This document shows, piece by piece, positions 20,201 to 31,638 of a DNA stretch of 64,000 nt. This stretch comes from Kalaharituber pfeilii (taxonomy: Eukaryota; Ascomycota; Pezizomycetes; Pezizales; Pezizaceae). The position numbers were made by a program, and so were the translations under genes. Numbering within the stretch: position 1 is the first letter of the stretch; every line of letters begins with the position of its first letter. The stretch is from positions 124,001 through 188,000 of the forward strand of contig WHUZ01000059.1 of the NCBI GenBank assembly GCA_015179045.1. The letters run 5' to 3'. A model generated the notes under the pieces. The model did no database searches. It was not told where the DNA came from and saw nothing but the letters and a program-made list of their open reading frames with translations.

Positions 20201-23200
20201 ACTTTGCAATGGTTGAGCCAGTTCTCTATAATGTAATCGCGCAACGTAGATTTGTGCGTCTGAGACTTTAATGCATCGGTGTCTGCACCGATTGCCGCTG
20301 AAGTAAAAAGTTTCAGGTTGGCCCTCTTGGGAGCAATGGACGCCAAAGGTTGTTCAAGGGTCCGACGAGTAGCTGCTGCAACCAACCCCGACTGCATTTC
20401 TGATGGAATCCACCTGGATAAAGGCATGGCAAGTACGGCCGAGGGTTGCTTTGGTTTTGATATCGACTCAACAGTAGCTGGTTCGAGTTGAGTCTGAATG
20501 TCCCGAAAATGCAAGTATTGTAGACACCTTTTGGCCAGATGCACTTCAGTAGTTCGTGGCTCAATGTGAAATACCTCGAGTTGTGCTGGTAATTGATATG
20601 TGTGCAGAAAGGTTACAACAGTCGAATGTATGAAGCGGACGTTTGAAGAATCACACACTGGCTCTGCTACCATCAAAAAATTTCCACAGGCCTCAATAAC
20701 CTTGTCCAAGTCCGTCGGAATACGATTTAGTCCTTGTATTTGCATGCTGTCATCATCCCTAATAACCGCTGCCTCTACGAGTTCTCGTAGTGACAACGGC
20801 CGACTTGCCGCAGTGAGCCACCGAAACGCCTCTACTGCAACATCCTTGTTACGATCGTTGACAATACGTTGTAGCATTCTAATGTACGTCCCATCCAAAT
20901 TGCAAGGCAGTGACCGTAAGGTTTCTCGGATGTCCTCATCGTTGAGCTGTCTGCAAATATCATGCAGTTGTAAGGTAATCCACAGGAACCTGGGTTGCAT
21001 TGTTTAGTACTTTCACTATCATATGAAGTTTCTAGAGCAAACAGGCTAATAGTATACTTACATTCCTTCAACGCCAACCATCAATGCTTGCTTTATCTCC
21101 TGGACCATTGCTGGATCTTGGATTCGCAATCTTCCATCAACCAAGCGTTGCTTCAATGATGCATCAATATATCCCTCAATTTCAGGGCGGCACTTGATAT
21201 CATCAAGAGATATTGAGAGGGCATATGGAAGGTTTCTTGTCAAGTAAACCTCCTTGCGGCTTGAAACATAAACTTTAATAGACCGTCGTAAGTTTAATAT
21301 TTTTTTTAGCAGTTGAGGTATCTGTGCTTGAACAGCATCAAGACATTCATCAATGCCATCGAGTATCAGATAGATGTGCTTTGGAACTCCGCAAGTGCGA
21401 ATGAATAGGTCTTGCCATAAATCTGTAGAAGGAATGTTGTTGCATTGCTCAAAAAACCCAGCCAGATGCTCTTCGAATTTGGTGGAACCATGGAAAACAG
21501 AGAGTACCTGCTTTATCAAGCTTCGTATAATCTCCTCAAACTTGAGTGAACGATGGTCAGAAAAAGTGCAGAAAAAGTAGCCAATGAATGTTTTTCCGGA
21601 TTCACTATTGCCTGGCTGGAAACAAGTATCTAAAAGATGCTTCACAATGGAAGTTGATAAAACCGATTTCCCAGATCCCGCTGTGGTGACAAGCCATACA
21701 AATGCAAAATATTAGCCACTTAACTATGCATAAAGGGAGCAAAGAATGCACGTACGTATTCCGTAGCACCAGAGTATTGCAGGGCAGCGGGCTTGAACCC
21801 ATTCTCTATACTCGCTCCTTTGATACAGCCATTCCCCAGTACGCGGATGACTGGTATTCGCACATTCCAAGAACCTCATGGTATAATCATAATCGGAGAT
21901 TCGTCTCAATTGCCTTTGCCGTTCCTCATCTGCCCAAATCAAATCAGGATTTCGTTAGTTTGGCTTGTATTCAAGCAAGTGAAAATTCCAGTCTGTGAAG
22001 CTGGATTAACCCACACTTTCTCTGATCTTGTCGCTTTAGTTCCATATTCAGCAGTTTGTCACGGGTTTTGCTCAATTGCCGCAACTGATGTTCGTTATGT
22101 CCTGTAGTAGACTATTCAGAATGCTGAACTTGCTTCAGAACGTGCTTATATCCAGGAAGGGGATATATTTCTGGTGGGCTTACTTTTTGCACTTGCCTGT
22201 AAGCTCTGGATCGATTAGGTGTTTCCCGCAAGTGCCTGCAGCTCCACATTTCTATGCTCTTCCCACTTGTTGTCAAAAAGCACCTGCTGCAGCCTCATTT
22301 TTCTCAGTGTATCATCCCTAGCAAGAGTAACTTGGTAATCCACGATTTTCTGCTGGAAGATAAGATTTTTTTTCTACATCTTGCAGTTCGCCATGCAATG
22401 GTTGCAAGAGTGCCTTTAAGATCATTTTGGCACCTGATAAAACCGTTATATTAGCGAGATTCCAGCATCTGCAGCTGTTGCTTTTCAAGGTTGAGATAGT
22501 ATATTTAAATAATTTCCAACTTACTTGACTTGCGTAAAAACGCAAGAGCATTTGTACAAAAGTTCACCGTTTGGGCATAGTACTCAAAGACTGCATCTTG
22601 AAGGCCTTCATAGTGTGGCCACAGATCTCGAAATTCCTTGAAAATGGGGCATAGCTTCCCTAGTTTTTCCAGCAACTCGGTCAGAGCGCTGAAGTATCGA
22701 ACGAAATTTTGAGCCGTCTGTTTCAGCATGTTACGTTAATAACACCCCAGAAGGTAGGTTAGCAATAGGGTTAAATAGTCAAATCAACATAGCAAGTGCA
22801 GTTCACTGCATACCAGTAATAAAATCCTGACACTTCCCCAGACTAGCGCTGAAATGCTTGCATTGTGCTGAATCATCGTATCAACAACACCAGCGAATTG
22901 ATGTACTGATTGCAAAAATGCTTCACATCTGTTAATTTTCTTCTCCGAAACTCTTGCATCTTTCAGGGCTTTTGTCAATGCTAAGATATCATCTGGGATT
23001 TCGGTTTGGTTTAGCTCTTTTTTTTTCGTCAGGCAACAGCAGGTTGCTAAATGTATCAACAGCATTAACTAGATTATCCTGGCCACTAGAGGTGATAATG
23101 GTCAGTATCTGAATAATGCAGAGTCGAGGGCATCAATCTAGCGACAGTGACTGCGCAACTTACGTCGGCTTTCGAAGCTGCGGGCTACCCTGCTGAGCCA

Positions 23201-23201
23201 T
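17203..23201 (-). CDS. NLR-type protein: DUF7708-like N-terminus, NACHT, ankyrin array
   Basis: Proposed exons (minus): 23201-23164, 23085-22814, 22717-22525, 22433 to about 22215, 22101-22015, 21929-21756, 21680-21062, 20989-17203; most phases fit, exons 4-5 are tentative. The N-terminus (ASISALVWGSVRILLL, then FVRYFSALTELLEKLG) matches the DUF7708-type helical domain of fungal NACHT proteins. A linker with TGEWL leads to Walker A GIPGSGKS (split by an intron), Walker B YLILDGIDE and SSRKE, then GMFLWITLQL and a winged-helix-like region. The C-terminus holds about 20 ankyrin repeats (TPLHWAAxGGHxEVVKQLLEAG). Such NTPases act as fungal intracellular sensors in nonself recognition and cell death; ligand unknown. 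About 1.8 thousand residues. Frameshifts lie in the A9 run near 23015-23023 and the A8 run near 22366-22373, and a stop at 22215 has no good donor before it: pseudogene, or sequence error plus a missed intron. Confidence 0.82.
17500..19335 (-). repeat. High-identity ankyrin repeat array
   Basis: About 18 tandem units of 99 bp (a few of 96 bp) coding for near-identical 33-residue ankyrin repeats. Variation concentrates in the loop (NATDVIKK, HASDGYKK, NGSDNFRW and others) and a few helix positions. A four-repeat block (order: HGEVV, RVQVV, HVEVV, VEVLK types) occurs twice, at about 18585-18980 and 17705-18095, showing a higher-order duplication of about 395 bp. Confidence 0.92.
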
Positions 23202-23803
23202 TTAGAGAGGCAGGGGCGTTGTTTATACTGTTCTGTTATACTTTTCGAGGGTAATTGGTTTGTGCGTATGCTGAATTTGATTCCCTGATAATGTAAAGCT
23301 CACTCGATGCTGAAGCTTGTCAACGTTGAACAGTTTAAGATATGGATAGGTTCATCGGCGCGGGTAAGCACAGGTGTGTACTAAATTGCGCTGCTCCTCT
23401 TGCGATCGTGAGGCTCAATACATATCTCGTTGGCTCACACTCATCCCACCAATTGGAATCACCAATACTCAACATCATCTGCTTGGCACGTACCCCAGGC
23501 ATGCTGTTGAGCGGCCCCTGCAGTCTGCGGAAACAACACACAAAATAAAGCGGAAAAAGCTAATAAAATTGCAAAATATTTCAGAAAATATAATCCAGCA
23601 ACATTATTATTGTGAGAAAACGAGGGACTGCGCGGTTGAGCGTCTCCCGTAGCTAAGGGATAACACCATAGTATCCTTCGCAAAGTATTCCAAACAACCG
23701 CCGGCCTACAATTCAATTTGTTTGCTTTATGGGTTCCTTCTTGACCGCAGAGTACTTGACCTAGTTGGAAAAATACCTAGTGGCTTGCAATTGATTGATG
23801 CGA
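23202..23803. other. Upstream flank of the NLR gene
   Basis: Likely holds the NLR promoter. No second gene recognised; short frames on both strands only. Confidence 0.4.
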
Positions 23804-23810
23804 GAGGTTA

Positions 23811-23817
<7 letters not shown>

Positions 23818-23852
<35 letters not shown>

Positions 23853-23890
23853 CACATAACCCCGCTTGTAGCACTTGGCCATGGCAGGGT
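23818..23890 (-). mobile_element. Short retroposon, tail family B
   Basis: ACCCTGCCATGGCCAAGTGC, TACAAGCGGGGTTATGTGAT and T, then a long poly(A) (minus strand), flanked by a perfect 14-bp duplication GAGGTTACAGGTTT at 23804-23817 and 23891-23904. Apart from poly(A) length it appears identical to the copy at 33039-33103. Confidence 0.93.
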
Positions 23891-23904
23891 GAGGTTACAG
23901 GTTT

Positions 23905-24326
23905 CTAGTCTGGCTGCAACAGGTTTTATGAGCAATGGATAGAAACTTCGGGTTAATCTGGTTGCTGCCACTGGTACTTAGGCAAGGTGGCATCAAATAA
24001 AATGTAAGATGGGTGTGTCCTCTGGAACGGAAAGAATTGGTAGTCTCGTGACCACAGCCGTGGCTTGGTTTAGGGTGGCACAGCCCGATGTTCAATATTG
24101 TATGCAGAGCTAGTCCTGGCCAGGGTACCTAACGTTGACGTCTCTCCAATCAAAACGCTCCATATCACTAATAGCCAAACCAACTCAAAAGCACTATTGG
24201 TAGCTACTGATATGTATGCTACTCGAGTACTCGTACAACCGTGCAGTCTTGAGGCTCAATAAAGTAATTTTTGCCGCTCATAACTGTCTCAACTGCATCT
24301 ACTGTACTCGTACACTGCCTTCTCCG
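23905..24326. other. Intergenic; nothing recognised
   Basis: No coding frame or repeat could be supported here. Confidence 0.4.
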
Positions 24327-24338
24327 CAAGTGTAATCA

Positions 24339-24374
24339 TTTTTTTTTTATTTTTTTTTTATATCATTTATCGCA
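24339..24374 (-). mobile_element. Minimal LINE insertion, family A (36 bp)
   Basis: Only TGCGATAAATGATATA plus an A-rich tail remain on the minus strand, flanked by a perfect 12-bp duplication CAAGTGTAATCA (24327-24338 and 24375-24386). It is the shortest copy in the window that still keeps element-specific sequence. Confidence 0.88.
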
Positions 24375-24386
24375 CAAGTGTAATCA

Positions 24387-24806
24387 GTGTTTCACTACGA
24401 GGTGACACACACCCCACCACCCGACGTCGCAATGCATTGCAACGGCCCAGTTAAAGTAGTAATGCACCTGGTTATACTCTAACCTACATAGAGGGGCAGT
24501 GCAACCAGACTAGTTGTACCTGCTTTACTGAATTTGCTTTCCCCGCCTTGAGTCCTTCCCCATGATTTTCTCCTGCTGTAACGAACCCTCCCCTACTAGT
24601 AGACTAAAAGCAGAACCCGTGTAAAGTACTATACATTCCACTCTCATGCAATTGCTCTAGCTCTAACCAAAAGATGAATGGTATGTAAGAAGCTGAAAAG
24701 ACTACATAGTATTGGTAAATACTATCACAATCTACCACTTAAGGTTCAGTACCAAGAGAGGTATCGATCCGATCGCATACACGCATTGACTGCTGTAAAC
24801 CTATGT
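24387..24806. other. Intergenic; nothing recognised
   Basis: No supported coding frame between the minimal LINE insertion and the hAT-type MITE. Confidence 0.4.
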
Positions 24807-24814
24807 CAAATACA

Positions 24815-25163
24815 TAGTGAGCGGCACGAGCCGAGCCAGCTCGAGCCAGCTCGAGCTCAAACGAGCCAAGATCATGCTATGTAGTGTTTTTCTTGACAGC
24901 TCGCTAAAATGCTTAGCCAGTGCAAGGTTTCATAAACTGTAAATACCTAATATAGTAATAACTAGAGACTTGGAGCTCATTCTGACCTACCAACAACTTC
25001 GAAATGCACAATTTACCTGATAGTAGTGAGAAAGATGAAAATTTAGCTTAGTTTAGTTTAGTTTGTCAATATTATGTATATAATCAATCCAGGCTCGAGC
25101 TGGCCTGGCATGAGCTCGAGCTCACCCTCCAGCTCGGCTCGAGCTAGCTCGTGCCGCTCACTA
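24815..25163. mobile_element. hAT-type MITE
   Basis: A 349-bp element with terminal inverted repeats TAGTGAGCGGCACGAGC at the left and its complement at the right, flanked by a perfect 8-bp target-site duplication CAAATACA (24807-24814 and 25164-25171). An 8-bp duplication and a YAGNG end are hallmarks of hAT transposons. Both ends carry clustered subterminal GAGCTCGAGC/CAGCTCGAG motifs, while the centre is AT-rich and non-coding. Non-autonomous; mobilisation by a hAT transposase elsewhere is inferred. Confidence 0.9.
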
Positions 25164-25433
25164 CAAATACAGACTCAATCTGCATATGCATAGCACACTT
25201 ATCCCTATACTTCCTAGTGCCGAATACTTTCTGCATGGCACTGTATGTCTACTGCTTAACCAACGTTCCGAATGCTTCAGAATCATACATAGTAGAGGCT
25301 CCAATAACACTGTTGAGAGACATTGTCGTCAAATTGTCGCTGTAGAGTTGACTTCAGCTGCATGTATGTCTTAGCTCAGCTACGCTAGTGTCGCAAACTC
25401 ATGAGCTCGTAATAATATGTTTGATGACAACGT

Positions 25434-25492
25434 CCTAGTTTCAAATTTCTCCTGGCTCATAGCCTGTATGCGGGGTTGTGTGACCAAAATAA
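25434..25492 (+). mobile_element. Short retroposon, variant family B tail
   Basis: GCCTGTATGCGGGGTTGTGT, GACCAAAAT and an A-rich run. A degenerate duplication (AACGTCCTAG before, AACATCCTCAG after) suggests an older insertion; the limits are approximate. Confidence 0.55.
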
Positions 25493-25621
25493 AAAAAAAC
25501 ATCCTCAGCCCAAGGTACTATATTTTCTACTCAATCCATCTTTCTGATGAATTGTTTTCACAATTCATTGACAATTGTCTTCTATGTTGTGGCTCTATTC
25601 TGCTTCTCACTCGCTCAATCC

Positions 25622-26910
25622 ATCGCCACATGGGGGGCGTGGGCATGGCACGACTACGCACACGGAGCACCGAGGGAGAAGATGAGAGAACTGGAGAAGT
25701 GGCAGTATACAGTGGCGCGAAGGATCACGAGCGCCCCTTGGGGCACCAGGCGCGACGTAGTGGAGGGGCTGGCTAACCTGGAATCCGTAGACACATTCGT
25801 CAGATGGGAGGCAACTCGCGTGGAGGCAAGAGCGTTGAGATTCCCGGAGGAGAGACTCTGAAGGGAAGAGGAGGCACTGAACCTGAGAGGCTCACTGACG
25901 CATGGCAGGGAGCTACCACTGGCGATCCTACCGACCCTACAGTGAGATGCGGACCAGACGGAATGGACAAGACACATAGACAACATCACGGACGAAGGGT
26001 GGGCCCCCGTATACACCGACGGGAGCAGGAGGAGGGACAGAGCAGGAGCAGGGATATACCAAGGAGACCAGGCGACCTCGATCTACCTAGGCGAACACGC
26101 CACCGTGAATGACGCTGAACTAATCGCGATAAGCGAGGCAATGGACAGGGTGGAAGGGGAACTACTGATCATAACCGACTCGAAGTTCGCGATCAACAGA
26201 ATGGCGACCACAGCGATGGGAGACCCGACACACGACGGGGCAACAAATCGACTTCGGGAGGCATGGGAGAGGAGGCTAGACCGAGGCGATCAGGACACAT
26301 CCGTATTATGGGTCAAAGGACACAAAGGCATCTCCGGGAACGAAGCGGCGGACAAAGCGGCCAGGGTGGGCACGGCGCTACAGAACGAACCGGAGATGAT
26401 AACGGAAGCGGAACTGAGACAAGGGGGCAGGAGAGAGAGAGCCGGGGAGAGGAACCGGTTGGAGTTATCATATAGACCCCTGGAGAGACTGGGACATAGG
26501 ACAGGGAGACTGCGGGACTCCTGGGGGGGAAGGGCCTGAGGGCGTGGAGATGGCAGATAGGGAGGACAGATGGTCCCGAATGTAGATGGTGTGGAGAGGG
26601 AGAGGAGACGACGAGACACGTCCTAGAAGAGTGCCGAGTGTGGCGGAGGAGGTGGCCGGGGGGCATGGAGGAGGTAAAAAAACCCCCCCCGGGCAAGTAG
26701 AGGGGAAGAAGATTCTTCAAGCAGACTGATGGAGTTGTTAGCGGAATAGGGATAGTGGACACGAGGACGCGGACACTAATTTTCTTCTTTTGTTTCTTAA
26801 TGGTTACAGTGTCGTTTATAGTTTATTAGATAAGTTAGTTAGGTACACAAACATACCTTGCCATAGCCCATAGGGCGGCCAGCGAGTAATGATATAAAAA
26901 AAAAAAAAAA
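25622..26910 (+). mobile_element. 5'-truncated LINE, family A, with RNase H domain
   Basis: The longest LINE ORF2 remnant (1289 bp), flanked by a 13-bp duplication with one mismatch (ACTCGCTCAATCC 25609-25621; ACTCGCTTAATCC 26911-26923). The frame reads from the end of the reverse transcriptase region into RNase H: VYTDGSRRR, NDAELIAISEAMD, ITDSKFAINR, WVKGHKGISGNEAADKAARV, covering the catalytic D-E-D-D pattern. The C-terminal zinc motif PECRWCGEGEETTRHVLEEC follows in another frame after a G-run near 26523-26530. The tail is GCCATAGCCCATAGGGCGGC, GAGTAATGATAT and poly(A). Cannot move by itself. Confidence 0.92.
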
Positions 26911-26923
26911 ACTCGCTTAATCC

Positions 26924-27726
26924 TCACTGTTTCCCACCATTCGAGTTGCCATTTGACATCATGAGCAAAGCTAATAGCTAACTGAATTTGGAACTAGTTC
27001 ACACTTAGGCTATCTCCTTTTTTTCTACCTCGCTATCAGTTATCTCATTGCTACTGTCATTGAATTGTATTCACTTCATAAGGCTGAGTATCATAATGCT
27101 AGATGCTTCTGCAGGTGTAGATTGTGCAAAAAAACAATTTTTTTTCGTTGTGCATGAATTCAGCTCAAGCTATCTTTCCATGGCAGCAGTCCATATTTTC
27201 GTCCTTTAGGCATTTTTAATATCATCGCATTTGTCGGAGGTTGTCTTTTTGGTGAGTATCTACATGCACATCAAGGTAGGCTTGTCGCAGGACACCATAT
27301 ATTATGTGCGATCTACAGCTTCATGGGTACCAGTATAAGCAAAAATGTTTCCTGGAGACAACTATTGAAAATTGTGCCCTTTTCAGCTGCTTGCGTAGAA
27401 CTATTCCGGTGTTGATTTCACAAAATATCGCGTTTACCGTGCGCAACGAGATCCCTATGCATGCTTGCGCCAGACCTGAATGTAAAAAAGCTAAAAGTCT
27501 ACCTACGTGCCAACAGTGCTCGGAAATCCGAGGCGCGAGAAGAAACTGATGCCCTCAGAAAAACCGGAGCTAATTCGATTTCCGGACAGGTCGGCCATAG
27601 GCAGCACCTCGGTACCGGTGCATATTCCGCAATATTTTTAGAAGGCACACAACTCTACTTAAAATGTGGAAAAGAAAAAACTGCTAAAGCATAAGCGATT
27701 ATGCGGTAGGTAGTAATGGACAAAAA
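26924..27726. other. Intergenic; nothing recognised
   Basis: Short frames only (for example 27304-27549 plus) with no recognised domain. Confidence 0.4.
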
Positions 27727-28017
27727 TTACATCAGGAAGCACGAACATATGAAAACTACATGAAGGCTGCGCCAAGTCGAGATTATTCGGGACTGAAGGG
27801 AGGCTGAGGGCGAGGTACTAGTAGGTCTAGCAGCTGCTGGAGCGGCAACTGGTGGCGCTTTCATCCGCATGTTGGCTCCACTCATTCCTCCCTGCGCCTT
27901 CCCAACAGCGGGATCTGTTCTCTCAAGATTGGTGGGAACTGTCCCTTCCATCCTATCGTTCACACCGGCCGTTTTTGGTCCATTTTCTCTCCGTCCTTGA
28001 TCTCCCCTCGTGGATTA
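27727..28017 (-). CDS. Unrecognised open frame, possible exon
   Basis: The minus strand is open for about 96 codons, including MEGTVPTNLERTDPAVGKAQ and an Ala/Pro/Ser-rich stretch, ending in a hydrophobic tail. The composition looks coding, but no domain, start context or neighbouring exon could be fixed. It could be the remains of a gene or of a LINE ORF1. Confidence 0.25.
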
Positions 28018-30456
28018 TAGAACTATGAATAAGCGGGCCAACCAGGCTCTACTACGACAATGATTTGCCACAAATTCGGAGCATTGACATAAAATGAAAA
28101 GAAAAAAATTTTTAAAAAAAAAAGAATTGTCGCATGAGCAGAAGCTTATTTTCCTCGCCGAATCCCCATGAACTAGTCTGGGCACGAGACTACCCCATGT
28201 ACCTACAACCACGTCTACCCAAGAATTGTTCGCTGGTTTTTAAAGGGGAAAAAGCACCTCTGCTGTACCTGCAACCCCCGTATACCCGTAAGTTATTTGC
28301 TTGTGTTTAAGAGGAGAGACAACCTCTCGCTTTGGAATTCACCGGCCAAATATCCAAGCTCCCTCTGCCGACCATATTAGAAACCGGGTTCGCGTGGAGT
28401 CCTGTGTTCGCACACGTTTGAGCTCTCGTGATGGCACCAATCCCTCGCGATAGCTTATTGTACCGATTTCTTGTTGTTCAAAGAGTTATTACTAGTACAT
28501 TCTCTCATTTGGCAACGGCAGCCCAACTCAGCATGGCTTCCCTCCGCCGACCATATTAGCGACCTAGCCTGTTCGGAAATTCTGTGCACCCATAGCTCCC
28601 GTGTTACCACAAAGTAATCGTAACGGAGATGGCATAGGTGTAATAAAAAATTGTGAAGGAAAAAAGGTAAGCAAAGCACATGGGAATAGTCAACCTGCCA
28701 AGGAGAAAATTGCGGTGGGGGAGTGGCTGTGGCAAGGGGATGGTAGGAGCTATCGGCCACGCTTCGTATGGACGATGGGTGGAAGAGGGAGTGGGAACGG
28801 AGGTATAGGCGAAGAAGATTGGTCAGGCGATGCGAGATCTAAAGGCAATGGGAAATGCGGCCTTGTCCTCCTGCTGGTTGCAGTTGCTGTTATGAGGCAC
28901 TCGTCTTATCCGTCAACCTTGTTGTCGGCCTATGAGATGCGAGGGTGGGAGAAGCGGAGGGTAGGAGAGGTGACAGTGGTTAGAATGAAATGACAGGAAA
29001 GTTATTACAAGATCTAGAAGCAGGCAGCGAAAAAAGGGGTAGAGAGCTGGCGAGAGAAGCAGCGACCCGAAGTGGCGGCACGAGAGGCGGAAATGCAACA
29101 GGCGGTGAGAGAGATGTAAGCGGGAGTGAAGTGGAGAGGGTGGCGGGGGTACCGGGGAAGAGGGTCAGGAGCTATCTACTTTCCAATAGCTTGATGAAGC
29201 TCTTTCTAGTAATGGAAGTTACAATTAGAAGCCATGAAGAGGTAGTCTCGTCACTAATGGAGAGGTATAGAATTGAGGGTCTCGGTACCATTCTCAGGTC
29301 CAGCTCTGGAAGAGGGGTGTCCACCGTCATTTTAAAAAGATAATCTAAAGTTTGTGGAGAGAAGAGAGTTTATTTTTGCTCGCTTGATTGGTTTGGGACT
29401 CTAACTGTCTACTTCTGCTATCTACACTCTCCGGCGAAATACAAACCCTGTTATCCCCTCGCTCTTCGGCATCTGTTTCTTTTTGGCATCTTGAATTTTA
29501 GCCCTACGAGGAAGGGTGAATTCTGACCCTATGAGGTTTACTCATTGACCGGGGGTGAAAAGTTACAACAGATTGGATTCTAATGCTCCGGATCCATATG
29601 ATTAAATTCTAGTGGAAATAGCGTTACCTGTTTAAAGTTGATTTTTGCTTGCGTCCTATTTTTTTGTTTCCTATTTTTTTTCATTTACGTTACTACAGGT
29701 ACTGTATTCATCTTCCTACGAGAATAGGTATTGATTGGCACCATGCGACTAGATTGTAGTGCTCGCGCGTTTTCAAAGGCGTGCAGACTTCCGTACTGTG
29801 GGAATCTTGGCACTTGAGATGCAACGGTGGGTGACGGCCTGGGGGGGAGGAGACTACTAAAGAGGGAAGGGGGTACCAGAAGGTTACGGGTATTTCTTGA
29901 GGGAGAGGAGGGGGCCTCCTCAGATCATCATCATCATCATCGTCGTGGATAGTCATAGTATAACTGGGTCGTTATTCTGTTCAGTCTTACAGTTGTTTCG
30001 TCGTCCTCTTAAGATATAGTAAGCCGGTCTTCGCCTTGTGTTCCGATCTCTAGTCCTTTTACCTTTTTGTTCTCTTGTTCCCCTTCGTTGAACTTCCTTG
30101 TTGATCCCTCCCACAGTACTGATAGATGAGGTTCACTTACGACGTACGCGGCGGAAGGTTATTCATTGTTGAAACGGCGTAAAATAAGCTTCGTCATTGA
30201 CTTTTGCGTCAGCGAATTTTGGCAATTAAAATTTTGTTGCTTTTGCATGGATGCTTGCAATGGCGCGAGTGAGGAAAATTGCATACAGATCAGACGGTTT
30301 AATCCAAGTGGATGAATCAGGACTGTGGAGGGTTCATGTGGTACGGTCAATGTAGGGTTAAGCGCATGTGTTGGAAGTTGAGCCGCAGTTAAGGTGTTCT
30401 AAGGTTGTTGATAGGTACAGGGGTGTTGTTGATCTGATGCATAAATAGTTAGAGTC
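28018..30456. other. Intergenic; weak coding signals
   Basis: Plus-strand frames at 28601-28993 and 28990-29343 are Gly/Arg/Glu-rich; the second is a plausible but unrecognised protein piece (EVVSSLMERYRIEGLG). A (TCA)n microsatellite lies at about 29925-29945. No supported gene. Confidence 0.3.
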
Positions 30457-30633
30457 TTTCACCTAGAAACTGATCATCACCTGGAAACCGATCAAATCCA
30501 TCAACCTACAGCTGTGAACGCAAATGACCCTTCAGTGGGCTCAGATCAAAGCCGGAGCATGAGAGAACATCATAAGTCCGTAGGTTAATGTATTTGATTG
30601 GTTTCCCGGTGATCGGTTTCTAGGTGAAACACT
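30457..30633. mobile_element. Foldback element or small MITE
   Basis: About 55 bp at the left (TTTCACCTAGAAACTGATCA through AACCTAC) is repeated in inverted orientation at the right (GTAGGTTAAT through TTTCTAGGTGAAA) with a few mismatches and a 3-bp gap; a spacer of about 65 bp separates the arms. No coding content. No obvious target-site duplication, so the class is open. Confidence 0.75.
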
Positions 30634-30987
30634 ATGTGTTTGTGAATGATATACCGTAGGATTTCGGAATAAATGTGTCGTTGTTTTAGCGTATTAACAA
30701 GTATGAATAAGATTGTGAATACACCGCCTTACCTGACAACATCAAAGAGTTCCGCCAGTAAGACTGTAGTTCTACTTGGTTTTTGAGTATGAAGCTTAAT
30801 ACTAGTATATGCGCGCACTTGCTGCAGCCAAATACAAAAAAAAAAAAAAAAAAAAAACCACAATACCGAAAATATATGTATTGCTATTTCTAGTGTACTG
30901 TATAAGTATCATGATGCTCTGATCCTTTCCGCTTAGCATTGCTCTTTGCACTGTTGTTACCTTGGTCAATGCTCTGCTGGATGTCGT
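30634..30987. other. Intergenic with an A-run
   Basis: Contains an isolated A22 run at about 30836-30857 without an attached LINE tail, and no coding signal. Confidence 0.4.
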
Positions 30988-31046
30988 CAGAGCCCATAGG
31001 GCGACATACGAGGAACGATATTTAAAAAACAAAAACAAAAACAAAA
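30988..31046 (+). mobile_element. Old LINE tail, family A
   Basis: AGAGCCCATAGGGCGACATA, CGAGGAACGATATTT and a broken A-rich tail (CAAAAA units). The diverged hairpin and the lack of a visible duplication indicate an older insertion. Confidence 0.6.
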
Positions 31047-31593
31047 TAAATCCTCTCCCAGAGATACCATGTTTGTTCAAGACAAGGAGACTTTTCAAAT
31101 TGGTTATAGTAAAATTCTAGGGATACATCGTTCCCTAGTCGGTTCACTCATTGGGCGTTAGATATCCTGACATTTCTAGTATAATATTTGTATCTTCCTG
31201 AACCGTTTAGATTTTCCGAGAAAAAGGTTGGACGCCGACTAAATCAAATTACAAGAACACATTAAATTGCTCAGGTGATCACTATCCTGATCTTGAGCCA
31301 CCCCAAAAGAGGCAACATTAGCCGGGATGAAGCCAGCAAAAGAGAAAGAGCACAGGCAAGGGCATTGAGATCCAGGGAAGAGGAAGAGGGATAGGTAAGA
31401 GAAGTACTCAAAGACTTTTAATAGGGGCATCTGGGCAACAAAGTGCAAATTCCAATCTCAATTATACCACCTCCCTCAACTCCTGCATCCAAAGCGGTGT
31501 GGGAACAGGCAATATCAGTAGGACATACGAAGGTTGGAAGGTACCGGATGTATATGGCTGGTAGTGGGTTAGGAGGAGGATCACGGAATGTCT

Positions 31594-31620
31594 CTGTCCA
31601 GTCACTTTCTGACTGGACAG
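31594..31620. repeat. Perfect hairpin, 11-bp stem
   Basis: CTGTCCAGTCA, 5-nt loop CTTTC, TGACTGGACAG. Located just downstream of the unrecognised minus-strand coding fragment that ends at 31639; it could act in its 3' region, but this is only positional. Confidence 0.6.
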
Positions 31621-31638
31621 AAGCCGGGATAAGTGATA

